Part shown: one piece after another, positions 18,145 to 27,045 of the stretch
Numbering within the stretch: the stretch's first letter is position 1
Layout: each line of letters opens with the position of its first letter
Assembly: GCA_902493375.1 (NCBI GenBank)
Contig: CABUPH010000010.1
Coordinates: 13,869 to 77,868, forward strand
DNA from: an uncultured Collinsella sp.
Lineage (GTDB): Bacteria > Actinomycetota > Coriobacteriia > Coriobacteriales > Coriobacteriaceae
Reading direction: 5' to 3'
Length of the DNA: 64,000 nucleotides
The notes under the pieces: generated by a model
What the model was told of the DNA's origin: nothing
Databases searched by the model: none
Seen by the model: only the letters and a program-made list of their open reading frames with translations
Made by a program: the position numbers and the translations under genes

Positions 18145-18437
18145 GCGGCGTCCTTGGTGGTGTAGACACGTGCGAACGTGGACGGGTCCGCTCCAAAGAG
18201 CATGTGAAGCATCAGGCGGCGCGAGTAGATGAGCTCGTCGAAGTCGTGAGGGAGCTCGATATCGTGGATACGCGCGATGTGGTGGGCGAGCGCCGAGAAC
18301 GACTCGGGGTCGCAGATAACATCGGTGGTGACGTGGTAGACCGCCGTATCGGGGAACGCCTCTTCGTCGAAAGGCAGGAGATAGGGATCGTCGTCGACCT
18401 CGATGGCGACGCCGTACTGGGGCCAGTAATATGCCAT
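18141..18437 (-). CDS. Conserved hypothetical small acidic protein
   Basis: A 98-residue protein, apparently soluble and cytoplasmic, with no signal peptide. It contains AYYWPQYGVAIEVDDDPYLLPFD and a His-rich segment (ALAHHIARIHDIELPHD). It begins the surface operon and overlaps the next gene by 4 bases. GGGAGG precedes the start on the minus strand. I do not recognise the family; it could be a regulator or assembly factor. Confidence 0.6.
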   Translation of the reverse strand: MAYYWPQYGVAIEVDDDPYLLPFDEEAFPDTAVYHVTTDVICDPESFSALAHHIARIHDIELPHDFDELIYSRRLMLHMLFGADPSTFARVYTTKDAA

Positions 18438-18783
18438 GGGAACCTCCCTGCTTCTGGGACCAAAACTTCTATCGGTTTTGGCTGTCGACGCCGACCGTAT
18501 CAGCCGCTACTTGACCAATTTCTGACCAAATGCTTGACGGATTGACATCTCCGCAGGTAAAAGGCAGTAAAAATTACTTCAACTTTTTTCGAGCGACATT
18601 TACGCGATCGGCGACGGCGGGGCGATATGTGTCAAAAGCATCGTCTGCCGAGGAAACCTTGCCGCTCGCCGAATTGCACGAACGTAAAAATCGCCAATTA
18701 TGGAGACGGTCTCGAACACGTCGACGAAACGATGCGGTAACATCTCCCTGCAAACACTGTAGTTAGCTAAAGGGGGAGTTCGC
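18438..18783. promoter_or_regulatory. Divergent intergenic region (surface operon / lactate dehydrogenase operon)
   Basis: 346 bases with no convincing gene. It is more A+T-rich than its flanks. Towards the lactate dehydrogenase operon, TTGCAC (18674-18679) and AATTAT (18696-18701) are 16 bases apart and may be a weak sigma-70 promoter. A cluster of TTGACC/TGACC/TTGACG words at about 18509-18545 might be regulator sites. These assignments are tentative. Confidence 0.35.
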
Positions 18784-20385
18784 GTGTCTGCAACCATCAA
18801 ACCCTTCACCGACGAGTTCGAAGAGTATGGCCGCGATGAATCTCGCGCATCGGGCGAAGCATCGAGCATCTCGTTTCCGACAACGGAAGACGAGGTCCGT
18901 GCCATTTTGGAAACGCTCCATGCCGAGCGTGTCCCGGTAACGGTTCAGGGCGCCCGAACCGGCCTTGCCGCCGGTGCCGTGCCCCACGGTGGGCATATCC
19001 TCAATACTTCCCGTATGAATCGCTACTTGGGCCTTCGCCGCGATGAACAAGGCCAATTTCTGCTGCGCGTGGAGCCGGGCGTTGTGCTCTCGGAGCTGCG
19101 TAAGCAGCTGAGCAAGAAGGTACTGCCGACCGCTGGTTGGGACCAGGCATCGCTTGAGGCCTACGAGGAGTTCCAAGAGTCCCCCGAGCAGTTCTTTCCC
19201 ACCGATCCCACCGAGGCATCTGCCTGTCTGGGCGGCATGGCGGCATGCAACGCCTCCGGCGCCCGCAGCTACGCTTACGGTCCCATGCGCCCGCATGTCA
19301 CGGGACTTCACGTCGCGCTGGCTGATGGCGATTTGCTTGAGCTTCAGCGCGGCGAGGCTTTTGCCCAGGGCCGCCACCTGTCGCTCGTGACGGCAGAGGG
19401 TCATACATTCGAGCTTGATCTTCCTGACTACACCATGCCCAAGACCAAAAATGCCTCGGGGTATTTTGTTGCGGACGATATGGACGCCATCGATCTTTTT
19501 ATCGGTGCGTGCGGCACGCTCGGCGTCATTACCGAGCTCGAGATCGCCCTGCAGGCGGCACCTTCGGTCGTATGGGGTGTGAGTTGCTTTTTCGATAGCG
19601 AAGACAAGGCCGTGTCCTTTACCGATTCCGTGCGTCCCGTGCTGTCCCATGCCGCCGCTATTGAGTATTTCGATGCTGGCGCCCTGGATATCCTGCGTCG
19701 CCAGCGCGAGCAGTCGACAGCGTTTGCCTCGCTGCCGGCGCTCGACGACGAGTCAAAGGTCTGTGTCTACGTGGAGCTCGACTGCGATGACGAGGCACAG
19801 GCGACCGAGGAGCTGTACCACCTGGGATGGGTGCTGGAGCTTGCGGGCGGCCGCGACGATGCGACATGGGTCGCCCGCACCGAAGTCGATCGCGAGTGCC
19901 AGCGGTTCTTCCGCCACGCGGTCCCCGAGAGTGTCAACATGCTCATTGACGAGCGTCGCCGCATCGACCCCACCATTACCAAGCTGGGATCGGATATGTC
20001 GGTGCCCAATGCACGCCTTGCCGATGTCGTTGCCCTCTATCGCCGCACGCTGGCCGAAAGCGGGCTTGAGTCTGCTGCCTGGGGACACATCGGGAACAAC
20101 CATCTGCATGTGAACATCCTGCCGCGCGATGCGCAAGACTACCGTCGTGGTGGAGAGCTCTTTGCCCAGTGGGCTTCCGAGGTCACGGCCATGGGCGGTG
20201 CCGTTTCTGCCGAACACGGCGTCGGCAAGATCAAGGCGGGCTTCTTGGAGACGATGTACGGCCACGAGGCCATGGTCGAGTCGGCGCGTCTCAAACTCCA
20301 GCTCGATCCTGCCGGCCAGCTGGGTCGCGGCAACCTGTTTACGGAGAAGCTCTTGGATGAACTCGTCCAGAAAGGGGGCGCGTGA
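18784..20385 (+). CDS. FAD-linked lactate dehydrogenase subunit (GlcD/LctD-like)
   Basis: A 533-residue FAD-binding oxidoreductase of the GlcD/vanillyl-alcohol-oxidase type. The N-terminal PCMH-type FAD domain has VPVTVQGARTGLAAGAVPHGG, and the C-terminal FAD-oxidase domain has GHIGNNHLHVNILP and SAEHGVGKIK. A GTG start at 18784 follows AAAGGGGGAG. The next two genes encode EtfB and a ferredoxin-fused EtfA. This matches the electron-confurcating lactate dehydrogenase (LctD-LctB-LctC) known from Acetobacterium woodii, which couples lactate oxidation by NAD+ to ferredoxin. Lactate is the most likely substrate; other 2-hydroxyacids are possible. It is cytoplasmic and has no signal peptide. Confidence 0.85.
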   Translation: MSATIKPFTDEFEEYGRDESRASGEASSISFPTTEDEVRAILETLHAERVPVTVQGARTGLAAGAVPHGGHILNTSRMNRYLGLRRDEQGQFLLRVEPGVVLSELRKQLSKKVLPTAGWDQASLEAYEEFQESPEQFFPTDPTEASACLGGMAACNASGARSYAYGPMRPHVTGLHVALADGDLLELQRGEAFAQGRHLSLVTAEGHTFELDLPDYTMPKTKNASGYFVADDMDAIDLFIGACGTLGVITELEIALQAAPSVVWGVSCFFDSEDKAVSFTDSVRPVLSHAAAIEYFDAGALDILRRQREQSTAFASLPALDDESKVCVYVELDCDDEAQATEELYHLGWVLELAGGRDDATWVARTEVDRECQRFFRHAVPESVNMLIDERRRIDPTITKLGSDMSVPNARLADVVALYRRTLAESGLESAAWGHIGNNHLHVNILPRDAQDYRRGGELFAQWASEVTAMGGAVSAEHGVGKIKAGFLETMYGHEAMVESARLKLQLDPAGQLGRGNLFTEKLLDELVQKGGA

Positions 20386-20387
20386 AG

Positions 20388-21203
20388 ATGAGTGATTTCC
20401 ATATGGTGGTGTGCGTCAAGGCGGTGCCCGGAAGCACCGAGGTCAAGATGGACCCCAAGACCAATACTATCGTGCGTGATGGCAAACAGGCGGTCATTAA
20501 TCCCTTCGATGCAAGTGCCCTCGAATGTGCGCTAACGCTGAAGGACGACTTTATCGGCTTTGGCATGGACGTGCGTGTGACGGTGGTGTCGATGGGTATC
20601 CCCGCGACCGAATCGCTGCTGCGCGACTGCATCGCCCGCGGTGCCGACGACGCGCTGCTGCTGACCGACCGAGCCTTTGCGGGTGCCGATACCCTAGCCA
20701 CCACCTATGCCCTCAAATGCGGCATCGAGGCACTCGATGAGGACTTTGACCTGCTCATCTGCGGCAAGATGGCAGTGGACGGCGATACGGCCCAGATCGG
20801 CCCCGAGCTGGCCGGCGCCTTTGAGATCCCCTGCGTGACCGACGTGAGCTGTGTGCAGAGCGCGGGATTTACGACGTGTGGCTCGCTGGCGCTCGTCCAC
20901 GGCTGCGATGCCGGCGAGGAGACGGTGTACCTGGAGATGCCGTGTGCGATGACGACCGCCAAGGAGATTGGCCAGCTGCGCATGCCGAGTATTGCCGGTA
21001 TTCGCGCGGCCGAGGATGCAGACGTGCGCGTGGCCAGCGCTGCCGACGTAAACGCCGATCCCTCGCGTTGCGGCCTTGCCGGATCACCGACGCAGGTCGT
21101 GCGCTCGTTTGTGCCCGACCGTGACCAAACGTGCGAGGCCGTTGAGGGAACGGCGTCCGAGCAGGCGGCAAAGCTTGCCAAGATTATCGAGGGGATGGCA
21201 TAG
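20388..21203 (+). CDS. etfB: Electron transfer flavoprotein beta subunit
   Basis: EtfB, about 271 residues, binds FAD/AMP and pairs with EtfA. Characteristic features are VCVKAVPGSTEV at the N-terminus, NPFDASALECAL, and LLICGKMAVDGDTAQIGPELAG (ETF-beta signature region). ATG 20388 is preferred because AAAGGGGG lies 9 bases upstream; a GTG at 20382 overlapping the dehydrogenase stop is the alternative. It is tightly packed between the dehydrogenase and EtfA genes, consistent with a stoichiometric Ldh-EtfAB complex. Confidence 0.9.
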   Translation: MSDFHMVVCVKAVPGSTEVKMDPKTNTIVRDGKQAVINPFDASALECALTLKDDFIGFGMDVRVTVVSMGIPATESLLRDCIARGADDALLLTDRAFAGADTLATTYALKCGIEALDEDFDLLICGKMAVDGDTAQIGPELAGAFEIPCVTDVSCVQSAGFTTCGSLALVHGCDAGEETVYLEMPCAMTTAKEIGQLRMPSIAGIRAAEDADVRVASAADVNADPSRCGLAGSPTQVVRSFVPDRDQTCEAVEGTASEQAAKLAKIIEGMA

Positions 21204-22409
21204 ATGAGCGGGCTGATTATCGATAGCGAAGCCTGTATCGGCTGCGGTCGCTGCGTTCGCGCCTGCGCCTCGGGCGGCATTGTGGTGGAGGGTGAGCGCC
21301 CCAATCGCTGTGCCCGCGTAACCGACGGCTGTATCCTGTGCGGTGGGTGCGTCGACGCCTGCCCCGTCAACGCCATCTCGATTGAGCGCGACGAGGCCGC
21401 CGGCGCGGCAGACCTTGACGCATATCGAGACATCTGGATCTTCGTGCAAACTGACGAGCACGACGCCGTGGCATCCGTGGCCTTCGAGCTCATGGGCAAG
21501 GGGCGCGAGCTTGCCGATGCCCGCGGCTGCCGTCTGGTGGCACTGGTCGGCATGAGCCCCGAGGGCTCACTCGGGGACCTGGAGCATCTGATTTGCGCCG
21601 GTGCGGACGAAGTTCTGGTCTGTCGTGACGAGCGCCTGCGTCAGAACGACGCGGAGGTCTACGCCCGCTTGATCTGCGATTTGGTGGCCGAGCGCAAGCC
21701 CGAGGCCATTCTGTACGGCGCGACCGCCTTTGGTCGCGAGCTGGCGCCTGGCGTTGCCGTGCGCCTGCAGACGGGCCTCACGGCTGACTGCACCGTGCTT
21801 TCGATGGATACGGAGACGGGCTTGCTGCAGCAGACGCGCCCGGCGTTTGGCGGCAACTTGATGGCCACCATCATTTGCCCCAACCACCGTCCGCAGATGG
21901 CAACGGTGCGCCCCGGTATCTTTAAGGCGCCCGAGTTTGACTATAGCCGCTCCAGCACGATCACCCAGGTGATGCTTGCGGAAGACGTTAAGGCCCGTGT
22001 CGAGATCTCGATTCCCGCCGAGGAGTGGGGACAGCAGGCCTCAATTGCCGATGCCGAGCGTCTGGTCGTGGTGGGCCGCGGTATCGGCTCCAAGAAGAAT
22101 CTGCCCCTGATGCGAAAGCTCGCCGATGCCCTGGGTGCCGAGCTTGGTTGCACGCGCCCCGTGGTGGAGGCCGGCTGGCTGGAGTATCGCCACCAAATTG
22201 GCCAGACGGGTGTATCGGTCTCGCCCAAGCTCCTCGTGAGCATCGGTGTCTCGGGTGCTATCCAGCATCTCGCCGGCATCGGTGGGGCGGAGTGCATTGT
22301 CGCCATCAATGAGGACCCGGATGCCCCCATCTTTGGTGCCGCCCAGTACAAGGTCGTCGGCGATGCCGTTGAGATCGTTGAGGAGCTGCTGGTTCAGCTC
22401 GAGTGCTAA
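21204..22409 (+). CDS. etfA: Electron transfer flavoprotein alpha subunit with N-terminal 2x[4Fe-4S] domain
   Basis: A 401-residue EtfA fused to a ferredoxin domain. Two CxxCxxCxxxC clusters are visible at C11, C14, C17, C21 and C43, C46, C49, C53. The rest is standard EtfA: LYGATAFGRELAPGVAVRL, LVVVGRGIGSKKN and the FAD-binding C-terminal VSIGVSGAIQHLAGI and ECIVAINEDPDAPIF. The extra FeS domain is the mark of ETFs that exchange electrons with ferredoxin, as in LctC. It ends the operon. The stop overlaps the convergent HD-hydrolase gene by 4 bases. Confidence 0.9.
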   Translation: MSGLIIDSEACIGCGRCVRACASGGIVVEGERPNRCARVTDGCILCGGCVDACPVNAISIERDEAAGAADLDAYRDIWIFVQTDEHDAVASVAFELMGKGRELADARGCRLVALVGMSPEGSLGDLEHLICAGADEVLVCRDERLRQNDAEVYARLICDLVAERKPEAILYGATAFGRELAPGVAVRLQTGLTADCTVLSMDTETGLLQQTRPAFGGNLMATIICPNHRPQMATVRPGIFKAPEFDYSRSSTITQVMLAEDVKARVEISIPAEEWGQQASIADAERLVVVGRGIGSKKNLPLMRKLADALGAELGCTRPVVEAGWLEYRHQIGQTGVSVSPKLLVSIGVSGAIQHLAGIGGAECIVAINEDPDAPIFGAAQYKVVGDAVEIVEELLVQLEC

Positions 22410-23218
22410 GCGCTTGCCAGCCAGCGGCGCAGCTCGTCCTTAAGGCGGCTCCAGGTTGCATGCGCGGCGGGGTCGGTAAAGGGCCGCGTAATGCCAAAGG
22501 GCGCGTCGAGCAGGCGGTAGATATCGCCCTGCTCGCGCGCCAGCGCGCGGCTTGCCGGATAGACGAGCTCAAACATAAAGCAGATAAGCCCCACCAAGAA
22601 GTCGGCGGGCTCATCGCGCTCATCGCGCGTGACGCAGCGGTGCTCGTTAAAGGCGGTAAGCGCCGGTGTCGAGAAGTGGCTGGCAAGAAACGTGTCCTCA
22701 TCCACTTTGAGGATGGTGTCGACGGTGCTGTCGGCGATGGTGCGCATAATGTCGATCTTGTCGCCATCGCGCACGATATCGCAGAAGCTCCGTGTGCGCT
22801 CGTCGAGCTGTGCGGGTAGACGGAAATCGCTGTGATAGGCAATGCTCGCTCGGATGAGCTCATCTTCTGCCGGGTCATCGATAAAGTCGCGGATGCTCGT
22901 TACGGCGGGTGCATCGGCGGGATTCTCGCCAAAGAGGACCTCGACGCCCAGTGTTGCATGGCTCATGCTCTCGGCGTCCTTAAAGGTGTCCCAGCGCCGC
23001 AGCTGCTCAAAGCGGCCCATATCGTGTAGCAGGCCGCAAAGCCACGCCAAGTCAATATCTTTTGACGACCAGCCCTGCTCGCGCGCTACGGCATCGCATG
23101 CCTCGGCCACGTGGTACGTATGCTCGATTTTGAGCGCGATGCGTGGGTTGGTGGCGTCGTAGGCATCGGTGTAGCTTTTGAAGGCCGCGCGCGCCCGGTC
23201 TCGATCGATAGCTGTCAT
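22406..23218 (-). CDS. HD-domain phosphohydrolase
   Basis: A 270-residue HD-superfamily protein. Metal-binding residues are visible in KIEHTYHVAE, LLHDMGRFEQ (the HD pair), a distal AYHSDF and DGDKIDI. This arrangement is typical of HD phosphohydrolases acting on nucleotides or phosphate esters. AGGAAG lies upstream of the start. It is convergent with the etfA gene. The substrate cannot be predicted from sequence. Confidence 0.8.
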   Translation of the reverse strand: MTAIDRDRARAAFKSYTDAYDATNPRIALKIEHTYHVAEACDAVAREQGWSSKDIDLAWLCGLLHDMGRFEQLRRWDTFKDAESMSHATLGVEVLFGENPADAPAVTSIRDFIDDPAEDELIRASIAYHSDFRLPAQLDERTRSFCDIVRDGDKIDIMRTIADSTVDTILKVDEDTFLASHFSTPALTAFNEHRCVTRDERDEPADFLVGLICFMFELVYPASRALAREQGDIYRLLDAPFGITRPFTDPAAHATWSRLKDELRRWLASA

Positions 23219-23314
23219 AATGACTTCCTAAAAAGTTGTGTCTTTCGATCCGGTGGCAATTGTAGGCGAACTTTATTGCCACCGGTTGATATTTCTGCTG
23301 CGTTGCGAGGCGCG

Positions 23315-24037
23315 ATGCAGACGACTTACCAGAATGGGAGTGGCATGGTCCTTAGGATCTTTAAAATCGTCTGGCCAGTGATGCTTACCTATGTTGCAAT
23401 AGGCGCGCCGTGCGGAATGATCATGGGGCAGACGGGAATGGAGCCCTGGATGGTCTTTGCTCTGAGCAGCACGTTTGTGACGGGCAGCGGCCAGTTTATG
23501 ATCTGCAATCTTTGGCTGGCGGGCGTACCGGCACCTTCGATTATCGCGAGCGTCGCCGCCATCTCCTCGCGCTTCGCTCTTTATTCGGCATCGATCGCAC
23601 CCCATCTGGCGGGCGCCTCGAAGCGTCAGACGCTGGCTGTTGCCGCGACGCTCACCGAGGAGGCATACGGCATCTCGCTTGCCAAGCTGGTAGAGGGGGA
23701 GGATTGGGGCCCGCGCGAATCCTTCGTGCTCAACGTGATCCTCATCGCGACATGGGGCGCTTCGTGCACGATGGGTGCCATCGTCGGTGCCGTTGTCGAT
23801 GTTCCCACCGCAATTGCGAGTTTCGTCTGCACGTCGCTTTTTATCTGTCTACTCTTTTCGCAGCGGCTGTCGCGCGGCAACGTTGTCGCGGCGGTTTCGG
23901 GTGCGGTGTCCGTCGCCGTATGCAAGTTCTTGGGCCTCACGAATATTGCCGTGCCGGCAAGCGTCGTGGTCGGCATTGCCATTGCGCTGGCGTGCGATGC
24001 TGTATTTGACGGAAGAGGTGCCCGCGATGCCCGTTAA
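23315..24037 (+). CDS. azlC: AzlC-family branched-chain amino acid exporter, large subunit
   Basis: A 240-residue membrane protein with features of AzlC: GAPCGMIMGQTGMEPW, SSTFVTGSGQFMI, RFALYSASIAPHL and LTEEAYGI. AzlC and AzlD together export branched-chain amino acids or related compounds. ATG 23315 is chosen because a GAGG lies just upstream; ATG 23345 is an alternative. The end overlaps the azlD start, implying co-translation. It is divergent from the HD gene. Confidence 0.85.
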   Translation: MQTTYQNGSGMVLRIFKIVWPVMLTYVAIGAPCGMIMGQTGMEPWMVFALSSTFVTGSGQFMICNLWLAGVPAPSIIASVAAISSRFALYSASIAPHLAGASKRQTLAVAATLTEEAYGISLAKLVEGEDWGPRESFVLNVILIATWGASCTMGAIVGAVVDVPTAIASFVCTSLFICLLFSQRLSRGNVVAAVSGAVSVAVCKFLGLTNIAVPASVVVGIAIALACDAVFDGRGARDAR

Positions 24038-24350
24038 CGAGTTCTTGGTTCTGTGGCTGTCGTCGTGGGCTGCTATCGTGTTCTTTCGCATCGCGCCGGC
24101 GTTCGCCTTGCGCGGGCGGACCCTGTCGCCCCGCATTACCGAGGCCCTGGGCTATATCCCGCCCGCTGCCTTTGCCGCGCTGGTCGCCAACGACTTGGTG
24201 AGTCCCGGCGCGTTCGACGCGGGGCTCTGGCCTGCCTTGGTTCCCTGGATTGCGGCTGCCGGCGTCGTGGTCGTGGCGGTCAAGACAAAATCGATGCTGT
24301 GGTGCTGCGTCTCGGGCATCGTACTCTATATCGTCTTGAGCCTTATATAG
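24027..24350 (+). CDS. azlD: AzlD-family branched-chain amino acid exporter, small subunit
   Basis: A 107-residue membrane protein of the AzlD type, with about four hydrophobic segments and the typical ALGYIPPAAFAALVANDLV segment. It overlaps the end of azlC by 11 bases. Together the pair forms the exporter. The start ATG follows GGAAGAGG. Confidence 0.85.
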   Translation: MPVNEFLVLWLSSWAAIVFFRIAPAFALRGRTLSPRITEALGYIPPAAFAALVANDLVSPGAFDAGLWPALVPWIAAAGVVVVAVKTKSMLWCCVSGIVLYIVLSLI

Positions 24351-24500
24351 GGGTGGCGTCGCGGGCGCCGAGTCTCGTTCCATCCCAACTTGTCGAATTT
24401 TTCACCGAGCTGGTCTATTTCTTCTGGTACCATGGTCAAACTTTACTGTAGCAAAGCGTGACGTGGGCTTTTGTACCCCGTCAGCGGAAATGGGGGTTTC

Positions 24501-25523
24501 ATGGCACAGGAAGCGACCGCCAACGAGCAAAAGAAATTCAAGGTCCCGCGCATCCCGGGCGACATCATGATCTATCCGATGATCGTCGGTCTTTTGCTCA
24601 ACACCTTCTGCCCGCAGGTTTTTGAGATCGGCGGATTCTTTACGGCTGCCTGCCGCGGTGGCTCCAATACCATCGTCGCCGCGATCCTGCTGTTTGTGGG
24701 CGCCGGCATCAGCTTTAAGTCCACGCCGGGCGCTATCAAGACCGGCATCGTCGTGCTGATTCCCAAGCTGGTCGTCGCAGCGGCTCTCGGCCTGGGCGTG
24801 GCATATTTCTTTAACGACAACTTCCTGGGTCTGAGCTCCGTGTCTATCATCGGCGGCATCACGTTTTGCAACATGGCGCTCTATACGGGCATCATGGGCG
24901 AGTTCGGTGATGGGTCTGAGCAGGGCGCCGTCGGTATCCTGTTCTTTACGGCCGGCCCCGCCGTCACGATGATCATCCTCGGTGTTTCCGGCCTCGCCAA
25001 CATTCCCATTGGCACCATTATCGGCTCCATCTTGCCACTCGTTATCGGCATGGTTCTGGGCAACCTGTTCCCGTTTATCAAGAACCTGCTGGTCCCCGGC
25101 GCCAATCCCGCGATCGCTGTCATCGGATTTCAGCTCGGTGCGTCCATGAGCCTGTCGAGCTTTATCACCGGCGGTATTTCCGGCATCTTGCTGGGCCTTG
25201 TCACGCTGTTTGTCGTCGGTCCCATCACCTTTGCGTTCGAGCGTCTGTGCGGCGGCAATGGCAAGGCCGCCGTGGCTTGTTCCACCATTGCCGGCACGGC
25301 TATGACCACGCCGGTTGCTCTTGCTGAGGTCGCGCCGCGCTATGCCGAGCTTGCGCCCACCGCGTATGCGCAGATCGCCACCGCTGTCATCATCACGGCA
25401 ATCATGGCCCCGATTCTGACTGGCTGGGTCGATAAGAAGTTCTGCCACGGCGAAGAGGATCTGTCGGTCGAAGGCGTCGAGGCTATTGAGGAAGCCGTCG
25501 CGACCGACATCGACGGCGAGTAA
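24501..25523 (+). CDS. kdgT: 2-keto-3-deoxygluconate permease family transporter
   Basis: A 340-residue polytopic protein of the KdgT family, which imports 2-keto-3-deoxygluconate with protons. Typical segments are VPGDIMIYPMIVGLLLNTF-like at the N-terminus (here IPGDIMIYPM), GGSNTIVAAILLFVGAGISF and CSTIAGTAMTTPVALAEVAP. The start at 24501 follows TGGGGGTTTC; an in-frame upstream start lacks a site. No KDG kinase or aldolase lies next to it, so the link to pectin or alginate breakdown is not supported by context. Confidence 0.85.
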   Translation: MAQEATANEQKKFKVPRIPGDIMIYPMIVGLLLNTFCPQVFEIGGFFTAACRGGSNTIVAAILLFVGAGISFKSTPGAIKTGIVVLIPKLVVAAALGLGVAYFFNDNFLGLSSVSIIGGITFCNMALYTGIMGEFGDGSEQGAVGILFFTAGPAVTMIILGVSGLANIPIGTIIGSILPLVIGMVLGNLFPFIKNLLVPGANPAIAVIGFQLGASMSLSSFITGGISGILLGLVTLFVVGPITFAFERLCGGNGKAAVACSTIAGTAMTTPVALAEVAPRYAELAPTAYAQIATAVIITAIMAPILTGWVDKKFCHGEEDLSVEGVEAIEEAVATDIDGE

Positions 25524-25572
25524 TCGTCGACGCGAGTCAATCAAGCCGGCGTGTGCAATTCGCGCCGTATGG

Positions 25573-25621
25573 GCGCCCGAACAGAAACTGTTTTGCAGTG
25601 ATGTTCGGGCGCTCTGCTATT
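25573..25621 (+). terminator. Terminator after kdgT
   Basis: GCGCCCGAAC pairs perfectly with GTTCGGGCGC across a 20-base loop, followed by a weak pyrimidine-rich tail. A second hairpin (CCCCTTTAC / GTAAAGGGG, 25624-25650) with TGTTTATT follows at once, just before the diguanylate cyclase gene. Confidence 0.65.
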
Positions 25622-25704
25622 ATCCCCTTTACCCCTGCGGAGTAAAGGGGTGTTTATTGCCCTGATTCGAATTGGGCGATTCTGACCACTTGGATATTGA
25701 AGGG

Positions 25705-26856
25705 ATGGCGCTAGTGGTTAAGGCACTCAAGATTGAGATATTCGTGCTATGCATGATTGTTCTTATCGGGCTTGCCGTGCGAAGTCGTCGCTCCTTGTTC
25801 TCGAGCACCCAGCAGCTATTGTTTAGCATGCTTGGCTACACCTCTGCCGCGTACATATTATTCGATATGATCTGGACGCTTTCGGACGGTGTGGACGGCA
25901 CGTTGGGCATTGCTGCCAACTGGATTTCCAACGCGGTTTCGTTTTCGCTCTTTGCTATCGCGTGTCTCATTTGGTTTATCTATTCCGAGACGGTGCAGGG
26001 TTCTCGCCTTTTGACCTCGCGCTATAGGGTGGTGCTTGTAGCGTTGCCTACGGCTCTGGTGGTCGTGCTGGCGTTTACCAGTTACTGGACGCACGCCCTG
26101 TTCTATATCGATTCGCAGGGCGTGTATCGTCGCGGCTTTGCCTATATGATCCAGCCCATCGTCAGCTACTGTTACGTTATACATACGTCCCTGCATGCGT
26201 TTGTGCAATCTCGCAGGGTCGAGAGCCTGCAGACGAAGGCCATCTATCGAACCTTGGCATTTTTCGCCATTCCGGCCCTGGTGGGCGGTACCTTTCAGGT
26301 CGTATACTCGGTGCCCGGCCTTTGTGTCGGCATAATGATTAGCATGTTGCTGCTCTACATCATCTACCAGGAGCAGCTCATCTCGACCGACCCGTTGACT
26401 GGACTTAACAATCGCAACCGTTTTGAGACCTATATGCTGTCGCTGTTCTCGGGTACTGACCAGGCCGAGGGTGTGTATCTGCTGATGATGGATGCTGACG
26501 GTTTTAAGCAGATTAACGATCACTATGGACATGTTGAGGGCGACCATGCTCTTCAGGTTGTTGCGACGGCGCTCAAGGACGTCTGCTCGCCGGCTGGTGG
26601 CTTTATCGCACGTTATGGTGGCGATGAGTTTGTGGTGCTCCAAAAGGCCGCGGCGGAACAGGACATCATAGACCTGTGTTCGGCGATTGACGACGAGCTC
26701 GCTCGTGCCGAGGTACCGTATGCATTGCGGATGTCCATCGGTTACGCGCGGTTCGGCGATAGTGTTGATACCTGGCAAGACTTACTTCGCGCTGCCGATG
26801 CAGAGCTCTATCGCGTCAAGGCCGAGAAAAAGAAAGCCGGCGTAGAAATACGCTAG
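25705..26856 (+). CDS. Membrane-bound diguanylate cyclase (GGDEF)
   Basis: About 383 residues: an N-terminal region of seven or so hydrophobic segments (to about residue 220) followed by a GGDEF domain. The active motif is intact (RYGGDEFVV), with TDPLTGLNNRNRF and DADGFKQINDHYGH upstream, as in active cyclases making c-di-GMP. The start is uncertain: ATG 25705 sits next to GAAGGG, whereas GTG 25714 has better spacing (9 bases). The N-terminal part resembles a generic 7-TM sensor; its signal is unknown. No EAL domain is nearby. Confidence 0.85.
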   Translation: MALVVKALKIEIFVLCMIVLIGLAVRSRRSLFSSTQQLLFSMLGYTSAAYILFDMIWTLSDGVDGTLGIAANWISNAVSFSLFAIACLIWFIYSETVQGSRLLTSRYRVVLVALPTALVVVLAFTSYWTHALFYIDSQGVYRRGFAYMIQPIVSYCYVIHTSLHAFVQSRRVESLQTKAIYRTLAFFAIPALVGGTFQVVYSVPGLCVGIMISMLLLYIIYQEQLISTDPLTGLNNRNRFETYMLSLFSGTDQAEGVYLLMMDADGFKQINDHYGHVEGDHALQVVATALKDVCSPAGGFIARYGGDEFVVLQKAAAEQDIIDLCSAIDDELARAEVPYALRMSIGYARFGDSVDTWQDLLRAADAELYRVKAEKKKAGVEIR

Positions 26857-26896
26857 AAAAGGGGCATACGACCGTGTTTGGTCGTGCGCCCCTTTT
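26857..26896. terminator. Bidirectional terminator between the cyclase and the DMT transporter
   Basis: AAAAGGGGC with ACGACC pairs with GGTCGT and GCCCCTTTT, giving a strong stem with A-run before and T-run after. It serves the plus-strand cyclase and could serve the minus-strand transporter. Confidence 0.8.
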
Positions 26897-27045
26897 GCGT
26901 TTGTGGGGGGGCCACCGGCCATAATGCCCAGGCGCGGTGCGGCAAGACGGGCGTCTGCCGCCGCGACTCGGTACGAAATCAACGAGAACCAGTGTGCTCC
27001 ATTAAGCTAAAGTATGCGAATGCCCTCCCTAAAAAGGTGAGCTCG

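Noticed and set aside
24402..25544. A 380-codon open frame antisense to kdgT
   Set aside because: Same reason: charged, low-complexity shadow of a membrane-protein gene.
26897..27045. Possible small gene between the cyclase and the DMT transporter
   Set aside because: Only frames antisense or lacking start signals; no domain seen.
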